DNA from: Litorimonas sp964352855 | GTDB lineage: Bacteria; Pseudomonadota; Alphaproteobacteria; Caulobacterales; Maricaulaceae | NCBI GenBank assembly: GCA_964352855.1 | Contig: CAYGTR010000013.1 | Coordinates: 1 to 64,000, forward strand | Length of the DNA: 64,000 nucleotides | Direction: 5' to 3' | In this document: positions 8,102 through 17,372 of the stretch, piece after piece | Numbering within the stretch: the first letter of the stretch is position 1 | Layout of the letters: each line of letters opens with the position of its first letter | The notes under the pieces: model-generated | Told to the model about the DNA's origin: nothing | Database searches by the model: none | What the model saw: the letters and a program-made list of their open reading frames with translations, nothing else | Program-made: the position numbers and the translations under genes

Positions 8102-8536
8102 ATGCGCATGACCTTACACGCACAATATGACCCGACCAATATTTTCGCTAAAATTATGAATGGCGAGATGCCTGCGGCGAAGGTTTATGAGGATAAAGAT
8201 ACGCTCGTTATTATGGACGCCTTTCCACAGTCGCGTGGGCATTGCCTTGTTATTCCCAGACGTCCCGTGAGGAACCTTTTGGAACTCGCGCCGAAAGATA
8301 TTGGACGCCTTTTCGGGACGGTGCAGCGCGTTTCACAGGCCGTTGATAAAGCCCTGTCGCCCGACGGCATTATCGTAACGCAGTTTAACGGTGCGCCGGC
8401 CGGTCAGACCGTTTTTCATCTCCATGTGCACATCATCCCGAAATTTGAGCGAGAGGCCTTAAACGCACATGCCGGCGGGATGATCGAAAGTGAAGAATTG
8501 AAAAAAATCGCCAAAATGATTGCTGATAAATTATAA
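8102..8536 (+). CDS. HIT family protein (Hint-like nucleotide hydrolase/transferase)
   Basis: The 144-residue protein has the histidine-triad motif FHLHVHIIPKF with histidines at residues 106, 108 and 110, and the family blocks IFAKIMNGEMPAAKVYED near the N-terminus and PQSRGHCLVIPRRPVRNLLEL in the middle. HIT proteins of this branch hydrolyse phosphoramidates of AMP or dinucleotides. A second ATG two codons downstream (8108) is an alternative start. It ends 16 nt before the peptidase gene, whose ribosome site overlaps this short gap. Confidence 0.93.
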   Translation: MRMTLHAQYDPTNIFAKIMNGEMPAAKVYEDKDTLVIMDAFPQSRGHCLVIPRRPVRNLLELAPKDIGRLFGTVQRVSQAVDKALSPDGIIVTQFNGAPAGQTVFHLHVHIIPKFEREALNAHAGGMIESEELKKIAKMIADKL

Positions 8537-8552
8537 TAAGGGACAATGAACA

Positions 8553-10199
8553 ATGCGTAAATTTTTGATTTTGATGTCGACAGCGGCTGTTTTAGCGAGT
8601 TGCACAACCCCCGCAACAATGCCTGAAAAGCCAACTTATAATGTCGCGGCGCAATATGCGAAATTTGCAGAAGTCCCCATGGAGGTCGACACCGAATTTT
8701 TGAGCGATTCAGAACGCGCCATTGTTAACAAACTTATTGAAGCCAGCGATTATCTGTCCAAAATTTATTTATTGCAGCGGGGGACCAATTATCCTGCGTT
8801 ACGCAATGAAATTTCTGCAAAAGGCACGGCGGCACAACTGGCCATGTTTGATCTGCATTATGGACCCTGTGACGGTTTAGAACAAGATAAGCCTTTTTAT
8901 GGCGACGCCCCCTGCCCGCCCGGAGGTGGGTTTTATCCCGTCGACATGACACGCGAAGAATTTGAATCCCATATCGCTGCAAACCCAACTGATAAAGAGG
9001 CTTTCACGTCCGGATATACGGTCATTCGCCGCAATGACGACGGATCGTTAAAAGCTGTGCCTTATCATGTGGAATATGCAAAATATCTTGTGCCGGCAGC
9101 CGGATTATTACGCGAAGCAGCCGCCATTTCAGAAAATGCCAGTCTAAAGATATTTTTGACATTACGGGCGGACTCATTCCTGAATGATGAGTATTTCGAA
9201 TCTGAAATGGCGTGGATGGATTTAGACGGGAACATCGAAATCGCGATTGGGCCATATGAAGTTTATGATGATCAACTCTTTGGTTATAAAACCGCTTATG
9301 AGAGTTTTGTAACGATCAAAAATCCCGAAGAGTCTGCAGCACTTGCCAAATATAAAAACTTCCTCCGTGACATGGAAGCTAATTTGCCTGTCGAAGAGCA
9401 TTACAAAAACTTCGCCCGCGGCTTTGAAAGTCCTATCGCGGTCACCTATCAAGTGCATGGCGGCGGCGACAATGAAAACGGCGTTCAAACCATCGCCTTC
9501 AACCTGCCCAATGACGAACGCGTGCGTGAAGCAAAAGGCGCGAAGAAAGTTATTTTGAATAATGTTCTGGGCGCGAAATATGATCGCATTCTAGCCCCTA
9601 TCGGCGAGCGGGTTTTAATAGACTCGCAAGCAAAGCTCACAGTTAAAAAATATATGAGCTATAATACGCTTTTCCATGAGCTCTCACATTCCTTGGGACC
9701 AGGCACAATTGACGTTGACGAACAAAAGACAACGGTCAACGCACAACTCAAAGAACTGTCCTCAGGTCTTGAGGAAGGCAAAGCAGATGTCATGGGGGCC
9801 TATAATATTCTCTATATGATGGAACGTGGAGAATTACCAGCATATGAAAAAGAAGCATTTCTAGCGACATATTTTACAGGCTTGTTTAGATCGATGCGTT
9901 TCGGTCTGACGGCTGCCCATGCCAAAGGCGCAGCCTTCCAATATAATTATTATTTGGAAACAGGCGCTGTCTTGTGGTTGCCGGAACAAGAACGCTTTGA
10001 AATTAATTTTACGCAGCTTGAACAGGCTATTTCTGATTTAACAGGTAAAATTGTCCGTATTCAAGGGGATGGCAATTATGACCAAGCTAAAGCTTTCTTG
10101 GATAAATATGTCGGATTAGACACGCCTGCTGAAACCGTTTTGAGCCATTTGGAAGATATTCCTTACGACATACGCCCGATCTATCCCGAAAAAATTTAA
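8553..10199 (+). CDS. M49-like zinc metallopeptidase lipoprotein (dipeptidyl-peptidase III relative)
   Basis: The 548-residue protein starts with a lipoprotein signal peptide ending in LASC (lipidated Cys17), so it should be anchored in the cell envelope. The zinc site is HELSH at 375-379 plus EEGKAD at 407-412, the arrangement of the M49 (dipeptidyl-peptidase III) family. Eukaryotic DPP III has HExxxH with one more residue; this protein has the shorter HExxH followed by SLGPG. Upstream blocks YGPCDGL, GYTVIRR and LLREAA...LKIFL are also seen in bacterial relatives. It likely trims peptides in the periplasm; cleavage specificity is unknown. AAGGGA lies about 9 nt before the ATG, and purU begins 6 nt downstream. 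Confidence 0.8.
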   Translation: MRKFLILMSTAAVLASCTTPATMPEKPTYNVAAQYAKFAEVPMEVDTEFLSDSERAIVNKLIEASDYLSKIYLLQRGTNYPALRNEISAKGTAAQLAMFDLHYGPCDGLEQDKPFYGDAPCPPGGGFYPVDMTREEFESHIAANPTDKEAFTSGYTVIRRNDDGSLKAVPYHVEYAKYLVPAAGLLREAAAISENASLKIFLTLRADSFLNDEYFESEMAWMDLDGNIEIAIGPYEVYDDQLFGYKTAYESFVTIKNPEESAALAKYKNFLRDMEANLPVEEHYKNFARGFESPIAVTYQVHGGGDNENGVQTIAFNLPNDERVREAKGAKKVILNNVLGAKYDRILAPIGERVLIDSQAKLTVKKYMSYNTLFHELSHSLGPGTIDVDEQKTTVNAQLKELSSGLEEGKADVMGAYNILYMMERGELPAYEKEAFLATYFTGLFRSMRFGLTAAHAKGAAFQYNYYLETGAVLWLPEQERFEINFTQLEQAISDLTGKIVRIQGDGNYDQAKAFLDKYVGLDTPAETVLSHLEDIPYDIRPIYPEKI

Positions 10200-10205
10200 G
10201 CTCTC

Positions 10206-11051
10206 ATGGCGAATTATATACTGAAAACGGAGAGCCGTGATCGCACAGGTATTGTTGCCGCTTTGACGAGTTGTTTGTCGGACTATGATGGGTTTATTAC
10301 AGAGTTGGCGCAATTTGGTACCCCCTCTTCAGAACGATTCTATTCGCGCATTTCTTTTCGCATGGAAACGGACAGAGTCAGCGGTTTCTCTAAGGCGATT
10401 TCCGCCATTAGCGAGACTCTCAACCTCAACACTCAAATATTAGAAGCTGAAAGAAAGATGCCGACGCTAATCTTGGTATCAAAATTTGATCATTGCCTGA
10501 ATGATCTCCTGTATCGATGGAAAAATAGAAGTTTACCAATTGAGATCACAGGCATTGTGTCTAATCATGAAACCGCTAAAGATTTGGTGGAGACCGCAGG
10601 TCTTGCCTATTTTCACATTCCCGTAACAGTAGAAACAAAAAAGTCAGCAGAAACTGACTTACGCGATCTCATAGCATCAACAGGTTCAGAATTAATTATT
10701 TTAGCAAGGTATATGCAAATATTATCTGATGCGTTCTGCCAAGATTATTCCGGGAAAGTTATTAATATTCATCATTCCTTTTTGCCGAGTTTTAAAGGGG
10801 CTAAACCCTATCACCGCGCTTATGAGCGTGGCGTCAAATTAATTGGGGCAACCGCCCATTATGTTACAGCTGATTTAGATGAGGGTCCGATCATTGAACA
10901 GGATGTCGCCCGAGTCAATCATACAATGACGCCTCAACAATTGGTCGATATCGGGCGCGATATTGAAGCGCGCGTGTTAGCAAAAGCGGTCAAACTGCAT
11001 GCCGAGCACCGATCCTTTTTAAATGAGAAGAAAACAGTTATTCTGCCCTGA
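10206..11051 (+). CDS. purU: Formyltetrahydrofolate deformylase
   Basis: PurU hydrolyses 10-formyltetrahydrofolate to formate and tetrahydrofolate, balancing the one-carbon pool. The 281-residue protein has an N-terminal ACT domain (DRTGIVAALTSCLSDYDGFI) and a C-terminal formyltransferase-type hydrolase domain with NIHHSFLPSFKGAKPY (Asn187, His189/190) and the catalytic Asp225 in TADLDEGPIIEQDV. Length and order fit the family. The ARYMQILSDAF block also matches. It abuts the convergent PBP gene with no gap: the two stop codons are adjacent at 11049-11054. Confidence 0.95.
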   Translation: MANYILKTESRDRTGIVAALTSCLSDYDGFITELAQFGTPSSERFYSRISFRMETDRVSGFSKAISAISETLNLNTQILEAERKMPTLILVSKFDHCLNDLLYRWKNRSLPIEITGIVSNHETAKDLVETAGLAYFHIPVTVETKKSAETDLRDLIASTGSELIILARYMQILSDAFCQDYSGKVINIHHSFLPSFKGAKPYHRAYERGVKLIGATAHYVTADLDEGPIIEQDVARVNHTMTPQQLVDIGRDIEARVLAKAVKLHAEHRSFLNEKKTVILP

Positions 11052-12965
11052 TTATGGCAAGGCGTCCTCAATCGAACTGAGTAAAACGTCCAAGGCTTTT
11101 TGTTGTTTTACCCATTCCGGTTCAACGGCCACGAGGAGCTGAGACTTTGGGGTATTCTGTAATTGAAGACGCATATAATCATAGAAAATTTGGGCGGGGA
11201 TCGTTCCTCCTGTGACGCTTTTCATAGGTTTGTTGTCATCATTACCAACCCAAACGCCTGTGACGATGTCCGGCGCATATCCCATAAACCATGCATCCCG
11301 GAAATCATTCGTCGTGCCTGTTTTTCCGCCGATGTCACGTCCGTCTATCCCGGCTTTTCGACCCGTGCCTTCATTCACCGTTCGGGTCATCATACGGTTC
11401 ATTTGCGCGAGTTTGTCTGCCGTTATCACCGTGCGCATTTCAGGAACAGGTGCATCATAAAGCGGTGTGCCATTCGCTGTTGAGATAGAAATAATGCCGT
11501 AAGGATTCGCCGCCTGTCCAAATGTGGCAAAAGGCAAATAGGCTTGCGTTAAAGTCATAGGCGTTGTGACTTGTGAGCCTAAAGCTAAACTGCGTAGAGG
11601 CCTTAACGGACCAAGACCAAAGCGCTCAGCGGTCGCAATGACATTATCACGACCCACTTCTTCTGCGACTTTAACAGCGACCGTATTAATAGATTTCGCC
11701 ATCGCGTCTTCTAATGTGACGATACCCACGAATTCCTTTTTGAAATTTTTCGGTGTCCACTCATCTTGGGTGTTTGACAGTGTTACAGGGGAGTCAATGC
11801 GTTTGTCCCAAGGCGTCAGTCCTGCTTCTAAGGCCGCCAAATAGACAAAAGGCTTAAAGGCAGAGCCCGGCTGTCTTTCCGCTTGTATCGCACGATTAAA
11901 CTGACTGTTTGAATATGAGGCCCCGCCGATCATGGCCAAAACAGCCCCTGTCCCATCTAGGCTGACAAGTGCCGCTTCTTCTGCGCCACGGTCAGCGTCT
12001 AAATGTTCCAAAACAGACGCCTCTGCATAGGTCTGTGCATCCCGATCAAGGGTTGTTTGAACCACAATATCTTGTGTCGGCGCATCCCCCAAAACATGTT
12101 CGATTTTGGGCCAGATCCAATCAACAAAATATTGCGCGGAATTATCTGACTGCGGGCGATGAATGCGAATGGGATAATGAATCGCCAAGTCATACATGAC
12201 TTCGTCAATGAGGTCTTGCGCCTTTAAAACATCCAGAACCGTTTTCGTGCGTTGTGCCGCCCGTTCTGCATTATTTACCGGGTTGAGCGCAGAGGGCGCT
12301 TTCAGCAAGCCCGCCAACATAGCTGTTTCAGATAAATTCATCTCGGCTGCAGGTTTATTGAAATAGCGCTTGGACGCCGCTTCCAGTCCCCAAGCCCCAC
12401 TGCCGAAATAAACCTTAGACAAATACATTTCGAGAATTTCGTCTTTTGTGAAGCTACGCTCCAACCAAATCGCCATCAACATTTCTTGGGCTTTACGGCG
12501 CAATGTTTTATCCGGAGACAGAAACACATTTTTAGAAAGCTGCTGCGTCAGTGTGGAGCCACCTTGCACATAAGCGCCAGCTTTGATGTTTTGCACCATT
12601 GCCCGCGCCAAAGCTTCGGGGTCAACGCCGATGTGATTATAATAACGTCTATCCTCGACGGCTAAAATAGTGAGGGGAATATGAAACGGTAGAGCCTCTA
12701 TATCAACCTGCGGGGCAACAGTGGCGCCTCGCACCAAAATGTCTCGTCCCTGTCGATCAACGATTTGGACGCTGACAGGGCGTTGATTTTCCCATAATCT
12801 TTTGGGATCAGGCAAGCCTTGCGCTGCAAATGCAAAAGCGCCCAAAACGATCATCCCCCCTAAATATGCCGAAGACAAAGTTGATAGAACGCCATAGCGT
12901 AGCATGGCTTTAGCGCGGGGCGACAAAGGCGGTAGGCGCAGTGTTTTCAAATCAGACAAAATCAT
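11052..12965 (-). CDS. Class A penicillin-binding protein (PBP1-type transglycosylase/transpeptidase)
   Basis: The 637-residue bifunctional peptidoglycan synthase has a cytoplasmic start, one membrane anchor (about 25-48), a glycosyltransferase domain with catalytic Glu104 in AVEDRRYYNH and QGGSTLTQQLSKN, and a transpeptidase domain with SxxK at Ser368 (GSAFKPF), SINT and KTGTTNDFRD. It is shorter than E. coli PBP1a and lacks its OB-like insert. The ATG at 12965 is preferred; a GTG two codons upstream is possible and neither has a strong ribosome site. A perfect CtrA box (13021-13035) lies 56 nt upstream, suggesting cell-cycle control. Confidence 0.94.
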   Translation of the reverse strand: MILSDLKTLRLPPLSPRAKAMLRYGVLSTLSSAYLGGMIVLGAFAFAAQGLPDPKRLWENQRPVSVQIVDRQGRDILVRGATVAPQVDIEALPFHIPLTILAVEDRRYYNHIGVDPEALARAMVQNIKAGAYVQGGSTLTQQLSKNVFLSPDKTLRRKAQEMLMAIWLERSFTKDEILEMYLSKVYFGSGAWGLEAASKRYFNKPAAEMNLSETAMLAGLLKAPSALNPVNNAERAAQRTKTVLDVLKAQDLIDEVMYDLAIHYPIRIHRPQSDNSAQYFVDWIWPKIEHVLGDAPTQDIVVQTTLDRDAQTYAEASVLEHLDADRGAEEAALVSLDGTGAVLAMIGGASYSNSQFNRAIQAERQPGSAFKPFVYLAALEAGLTPWDKRIDSPVTLSNTQDEWTPKNFKKEFVGIVTLEDAMAKSINTVAVKVAEEVGRDNVIATAERFGLGPLRPLRSLALGSQVTTPMTLTQAYLPFATFGQAANPYGIISISTANGTPLYDAPVPEMRTVITADKLAQMNRMMTRTVNEGTGRKAGIDGRDIGGKTGTTNDFRDAWFMGYAPDIVTGVWVGNDDNKPMKSVTGGTIPAQIFYDYMRLQLQNTPKSQLLVAVEPEWVKQQKALDVLLSSIEDALP

Positions 12966-12983
12966 GCGCACACAAAAACAGGG

Positions 12984-12998
12984 TTAATAAGGCGTTAG
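12984..12998 (-). promoter_or_regulatory. Near-consensus CtrA site close to the PBP start
   Basis: TTAA-N7-TTAG (7 of 8 fixed bases of TTAA-N7-TTAA) lies 19 nt upstream of the PBP ATG. It is close enough to the start that binding could repress; function is inferred only from the motif and the nearby perfect site. Confidence 0.35.
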
Positions 12999-13020
12999 TG
13001 TGACATTGCGCCTAAACCCT

Positions 13021-13035
13021 TTAATGTGTGTTTAA
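13021..13035 (-). promoter_or_regulatory. Perfect CtrA box TTAA-N7-TTAA
   Basis: Positions 13021-13024 and 13032-13035 are both TTAA, separated by exactly seven bases (TGTGTGT). This is the full consensus of CtrA, whose gene lies 9.7 kb away in this window. It sits in the 116-bp gap upstream of the PBP gene, where CtrA boxes overlap the -35 region in Caulobacter promoters. Confidence 0.6.
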
Positions 13036-13081
13036 CGAAACCCGTCCAACTGCAAAAAAGGTCAGAGCCCAGCGATCAAAG

Positions 13082-15028
13082 CTAGATAGGCAGAGGTTTG
13101 GACGGGCCGGATAAACCACCGGCTTTTTTAGCGCCTTCACCTCGACTTATGTCAGTATCCTTGGCCGGGCAAAAACTGAGAACAGTGGCCCCTTCCGCAC
13201 GGGCCTCTTTGCCGGGCTGAATAAAATCGAGAGTACCGTCAGCCCTCAAAGCCAAAATTAAATCTAAATCATCTCCGCGATCTTTATAGAGGTCGTCCAA
13301 CGTATAGGCTTCCGACAAATTCGTTGCGCGGAAGCGCCATCCGCCCCACCAATCGCGGGTGAGCGCATCGAAACTTCGGCCGCGAGACGTCAATGTTCGT
13401 CCACGTGAGGTAAAAGCAATCGTATCGCTATCATCCTCATCCCCTTCTTGTGCAGGCACCTGAAAGACCCGGTGACGCCCTAACTCCGGAGCGAATTCAA
13501 CACAGACGAGCGAGTTGTAAGCATCATTGGGTGTTGCAGCGATAAGGTGATTAAAGGAAGAATGGTCTAAAGAATAATCGGCATTTTCAGACAAAACTTC
13601 ACCATAAAAAGTGGCATGGCCCTCCAATCGGGCACCGCGTAAACGCCGCCAATTTGTGTCAGCAACAGTCACTTTTACCCCCATATCTTTTATCGCCTTG
13701 GCAAGACCTAGCGACCAAGGATTTGCACCCACAATCATGACGCCATTTCCGGAGCCGGCCGCAAGACCAAGGGCTTTTGAAATAGGGCCAATTAAGAAAC
13801 CTGCAAACAAGACCGTTGCGAACACAAGCGCAAAGGCCAATGGGACAAAAAGCGTCCCGTCTGAGCGACCAATCGCATTTAATTCCGCTGCAAAAAGACC
13901 CGCAACCGCCACAGCTACAACACCTCGCGGAGCAATAAAACTAATCAGCAAACTTTCTTTCCAAGTCAGCCCGGAGAACAGCGTCGACAACATAACCGCA
14001 ATCGGGCGAACAAAAAGCATCATCGCAAGAACAAAAACTAAAACCCGCCAGTTTGTGACAAATTCTCTCAAAATCGCCGGCGTGAGTGTGGCAGTCAAAA
14101 TAACAAAAACACCCGAAACTAAGATAATCGCGATGTTTTCTTTGAACCGACGCATTTCGACCATGGACGCGAATTTCGTATTCGCCATTGTCATACCCAG
14201 AGCCGTCACAGCCAAGAGGCCCGTTTCATCTGCCAATCTATTCGCAATCACGTAAATCAGTAAAACCCACGCTAGGACAACGGGGGCTTTTAGGTATTCA
14301 GGTATGTGACCCCGACGGAACGCCCAAGCCATACCGATACCTGAAACAATCCCCACCAGAATGCCGAAAATCGCCGCAAACGCGAGTTTGCCGAAAACAA
14401 AATACATGGAGGCTTCGCTTTGAGAAAAGCGGATGAACTCATATCCCCCCACAGCAAAGAGCGCGCCGAGCGGGTCGTTCACAATCCCTTCCCATTTCAA
14501 CACATTGGCCGGGCGGGATTTCAAATGCGCTTGTCGTAACAAAGGCATAATAACCGTTGGGCCGGTGACGACAAAGAGCCCCCCCACCATGACGGAAATA
14601 TCCCAAGCCAGTCCAACAATATAGTGACATGCGGCGGCACCCAGAGCCCAAGCAATTGGGGCGGCGACAAACACCATACGGAAAACGGCACGGCGGGAGT
14701 CACCCAAATCTTTAAACCGCAGTGTCATTCCCCCTTCAAACAGGATAATGGCCACCGCAAGACCGATCATGGGCCTGTAAAGGTCACCAAAATCACTGAC
14801 GGGATTCAGGCGGACTTGTTGAAAAGCATTTTTGATAGGCTCGGGTAAATCGAAACCAAGGAGATAGCCCAACAGCGGGCCAAAAATCAGACCTGCAATC
14901 GCCATAAGGACAATGGCAGGACGTTGTAGGCGCCATGCGAGCCATTGTGCGCCAATACCAAGACCGCCGATAACCGCTATTTTCAGAGGTAATGCATTTA
15001 CCGCATGATGGGCAAGATCAATCGCCAT
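13082..15028 (-). CDS. CPA1-type cation/proton antiporter with NAD-binding-like C-terminal domain
   Basis: The 648-residue protein has about 12 hydrophobic helices in residues 1-410, including FEGGMTLRF, VTGPTVIMPLL and the conserved EGIVNDPLGAL (acidic ND pair for ion exchange), as in Na+/H+ antiporters of the CPA1 family. Residues about 425-530 form a Rossmann-like TrkA-N type domain (VMIVGANPWSLGLAKAI ... VTVADTNWRRL ... HLIAATPNDAYNS), which may sense nucleotide or redox state. A soluble tail follows. Substrate (Na+ or K+) cannot be told. It is upstream of the PBP gene on the same strand but separated by 116 bp with CtrA-like sites. Confidence 0.88.
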   Translation of the reverse strand: MAIDLAHHAVNALPLKIAVIGGLGIGAQWLAWRLQRPAIVLMAIAGLIFGPLLGYLLGFDLPEPIKNAFQQVRLNPVSDFGDLYRPMIGLAVAIILFEGGMTLRFKDLGDSRRAVFRMVFVAAPIAWALGAAACHYIVGLAWDISVMVGGLFVVTGPTVIMPLLRQAHLKSRPANVLKWEGIVNDPLGALFAVGGYEFIRFSQSEASMYFVFGKLAFAAIFGILVGIVSGIGMAWAFRRGHIPEYLKAPVVLAWVLLIYVIANRLADETGLLAVTALGMTMANTKFASMVEMRRFKENIAIILVSGVFVILTATLTPAILREFVTNWRVLVFVLAMMLFVRPIAVMLSTLFSGLTWKESLLISFIAPRGVVAVAVAGLFAAELNAIGRSDGTLFVPLAFALVFATVLFAGFLIGPISKALGLAAGSGNGVMIVGANPWSLGLAKAIKDMGVKVTVADTNWRRLRGARLEGHATFYGEVLSENADYSLDHSSFNHLIAATPNDAYNSLVCVEFAPELGRHRVFQVPAQEGDEDDSDTIAFTSRGRTLTSRGRSFDALTRDWWGGWRFRATNLSEAYTLDDLYKDRGDDLDLILALRADGTLDFIQPGKEARAEGATVLSFCPAKDTDISRGEGAKKAGGLSGPSKPLPI

Positions 15029-15117
15029 GCTTATCCTTTAAATCGCCTATGCTGAAGGCTCATAGGGCACAGCTCGGTAAAACAAATCATGCGACCTCCC
15101 GAATCCCTTGGATGACT

Positions 15118-15651
15118 TTACGCGTCGACTCTTTGAATATCAAACCCGATATCATTATTTCCGTAACTGCCATTATCATAGGAATCGACATGGTCTTGAA
15201 AGTAATTCATCACATGCTCATAGATGCCTTCTAGAAGTGCGCCAAGTTCAATATCATCTATGGGAAGTGACAATCGATATTCGCGCCCTTTATCAATACC
15301 AATAAAGACGTTCTCGCCTTCTTTTCGACATGTTAAAATGAGGCGCATATAATCCCCTTGTCTGGAGATCGCGACGGCGAGACCAAAACTAATCGGCTCC
15401 AGCGGTAAAAAACCTTTGCCTGACACTGAAAAAGCAGCAGACCCTGAATTTTGCGCCGCAAAAGGACCGGAAGGCGGAACAAGATAGACACATTGGCGGC
15501 CTTCATCCAAAAAACGACAAAATGAATTTCGAATCGTCTCGGCTACATTTCGAACTTGCGAATAATTTTGAAAACTCCGATCACCATAAGTCTCAGCTGC
15601 TTTGGAAAGCAGATCCAATCGGGAGGGAGAGTCGCTTTTCTTCTCAGCCAT
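15118..15651 (-). CDS. Hypothetical protein, alphaproteobacterial
   Basis: A 177-residue soluble protein that I cannot assign. It starts with a charged, serine-rich tail, then a helical segment (LLSKAAETYGDRSFQNYSQVRNVAETIRNSFCRFL), a Pro/Gly stretch (VYLVPPSGPFAAQNSG) and beta-rich sequence ending in an Asp/Asn/Gly-rich region (YDNGSYGNNDIGFDIQ). The C-terminal LSLPIDDIELGALLEGIYEHVMNYF looks amphipathic. No signal peptide. It lies between the SDR gene (64 nt upstream) and the antiporter gene (89 nt downstream), all on the same strand, so may share their transcript. Confidence 0.6.
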   Translation of the reverse strand: MAEKKSDSPSRLDLLSKAAETYGDRSFQNYSQVRNVAETIRNSFCRFLDEGRQCVYLVPPSGPFAAQNSGSAAFSVSGKGFLPLEPISFGLAVAISRQGDYMRLILTCRKEGENVFIGIDKGREYRLSLPIDDIELGALLEGIYEHVMNYFQDHVDSYDNGSYGNNDIGFDIQRVDA

Positions 15652-15715
15652 TTTATGTCCTTATCGCTATCAATTTTTCAAACTTAGCCTAGACAAACTG
15701 AGATTGGCAGTAAAA

Positions 15716-16621
15716 TCATTTGGTTTTTAGAATGGCCTCTAAACCCACTTCATAATCCGAGTATTTTGGCACCCAGTTCAATTCCGATTGTGCGCACGTA
15801 ATATCTATGCGTTTCGTCTCACTGTAAAACGTACGTGCCATGTCAGAAACGCTCTCATGATCCAGTGAGACACGCATCGGCTTTGGAGCATTAATGAGAC
15901 CTGCTGCGAAATCCAACACATCTTGTGGCGGGGCGGGATAACCATCTGCAAGGTTGTAAATAGCCTGAGGATTAGGCCTCGCAATTGAGGCGATAACCGC
16001 CGTTGTAATGTCATCAACATGAATGCGGTTGACCACATGCCCCTCTTTGATCACAGCGCGCGATGATCCTTCACGAAGTTTGTCAAAAGGATTTCGGCCT
16101 TTCCCATATGTATCGGGGCCATAAATGCCGGCAAGGCGGAAAATATGTACGGGCCAGCCTGTCTCAAGCCATTCCAATTCTGCCTCAGCGCGCGCAAAAC
16201 CTCGTTTTAATTGTGGACTGGCAGGTTCGCCTTCAAATGCCCATTGACCTTGCCTGTCACCATATACGCTTGTTGCCGACAGATAGCCGATCCATTTCGC
16301 CTTGGGAGATAAGTCCGAAAAAAGACTAACCACGGGATCAAAAAAGCCTTTCCCATCGCGTCCTTTTGCAGGAGGTATCGCGCTGATAATGACATCGGCT
16401 TCCTCAAAAAGCGCTTCGATATGCGGATATTCAAGCGAGCTTGACACTATAGCCTGAATACCGAATTTTGCTAAGCTATCGACGTTCTCGGCTTCGCGCG
16501 TCGTCCCCCAAATTTCATAACCAAGATCACGCAGGGAGCCAGCTATTGCGCGCGACGTATAACCCGCGCCAAGCAGTAAGGCGATAGCTCGTCCTGTCTG
16601 CAAATTAATGTCTTCCGCCAT
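15716..16621 (-). CDS. NAD(P)-dependent epimerase/dehydratase-like SDR protein
   Basis: The 301-residue protein begins with a Rossmann dinucleotide loop LLLGAGYTSRAIAGSL (about 16-31) and continues with WGTTREAENV, ISAIPP, WIGYLSATSVYGDRQGQW and IFRLAGIYGPDTYGKGRNPFDKLREG. Tyr in SVYGD is the likely catalytic tyrosine of extended SDR enzymes; the following Lys is less clear, so the protein may be an atypical SDR like YeeZ. HVVNRIHVDDI and IYNLADGYP fit the substrate half. Substrate is unknown. It is divergent from the TPR gene with 35 nt between the starts. Confidence 0.82.
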   Translation of the reverse strand: MAEDINLQTGRAIALLLGAGYTSRAIAGSLRDLGYEIWGTTREAENVDSLAKFGIQAIVSSSLEYPHIEALFEEADVIISAIPPAKGRDGKGFFDPVVSLFSDLSPKAKWIGYLSATSVYGDRQGQWAFEGEPASPQLKRGFARAEAELEWLETGWPVHIFRLAGIYGPDTYGKGRNPFDKLREGSSRAVIKEGHVVNRIHVDDITTAVIASIARPNPQAIYNLADGYPAPPQDVLDFAAGLINAPKPMRVSLDHESVSDMARTFYSETKRIDITCAQSELNWVPKYSDYEVGLEAILKTK

Positions 16622-16656
16622 TGCTGAACAACCCCTCCCCTTGCTAAAGGCGATTT

Positions 16657-17364
16657 ATGTTAAAACGCCTTTTCATATCAACATCATTTTGCATCGTCAT
16701 GGCCTTGTTTGCTGCAAATGCCAAGGCAACAGATAAGGTCGTTTCAGATTCAAAAACAGGCGATCTGACGGAAGCTTTTGATAAAAAACATGAAGCTTGT
16801 TTAGAGCGTATCGCGGTTGATTCCGACCTTGCCTATGAAGAGGCTATGATTTGGCGCTCGGAAGGTGGAGGGCGTCGCGCTAAACATTGCGAAGCCATGG
16901 CGCTCTTTGCACTCGGGCATGAAGACGAAGCTGCATATAGGCTAGATAAACTGGCCAAAGCTGCCGATGGCGGTTCCAAGCATATGCGCGCCGATTTCTT
17001 TTCTGAAGCAGCGAATTTCTGGCTCGCGGCTGGTAACTCTGAAAAAGCCTATTCATCCGCCACGGAAGGCTTGAAGCTTAAGAAAGACCATACTGACTTA
17101 CGGATTGCACGGGCACGGGTTTACGCCGTGACAAAACGCTATGATTACGCAGAGACAGACCTAACATCGGCGCTCGTCTTTGACCCACAACATGCAGGGG
17201 CCCTGCGCTACAGAGCTGATGCGCGGTTAAACCAAGACAAATTGAATGCCGCCTTAGACGATATTGAGGCGGCCATGGCACTGGATCCAGAAAGTGTTGA
17301 AACCGCCCTCTTACGTGGACGTATCAAAGAAGCTATTCGGCGTCAAAAAGAAGACACCGAATAA
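16657..17364 (+). CDS. Periplasmic TPR-repeat protein
   Basis: The 235-residue protein starts with a Sec signal peptide (about 1-24, cut after ANAKA). The rest is helical and contains tetratricopeptide-like repeats: EKAYSSATEGLKLKKDHTDLR, ARVYAVTKRYDYAETDLTSALVFDPQHAGA and ADARLNQDKLNAALDDIEAAMALDPESVET. TPR domains hold protein complexes together; no partner is evident here. It is convergent with the peptidase gene, 8 nt from its end. Confidence 0.82.
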   Translation: MLKRLFISTSFCIVMALFAANAKATDKVVSDSKTGDLTEAFDKKHEACLERIAVDSDLAYEEAMIWRSEGGGRRAKHCEAMALFALGHEDEAAYRLDKLAKAADGGSKHMRADFFSEAANFWLAAGNSEKAYSSATEGLKLKKDHTDLRIARARVYAVTKRYDYAETDLTSALVFDPQHAGALRYRADARLNQDKLNAALDDIEAAMALDPESVETALLRGRIKEAIRRQKEDTE

Positions 17365-17372
17365 TAAAGCCT

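Noticed and set aside
13611..14255. A 214-codon plus-strand frame opposite the antiporter gene
   Set aside because: It lies inside the antiporter gene in antisense and its composition (Thr/Ala/Pro-rich) mirrors the membrane helices of the real gene.
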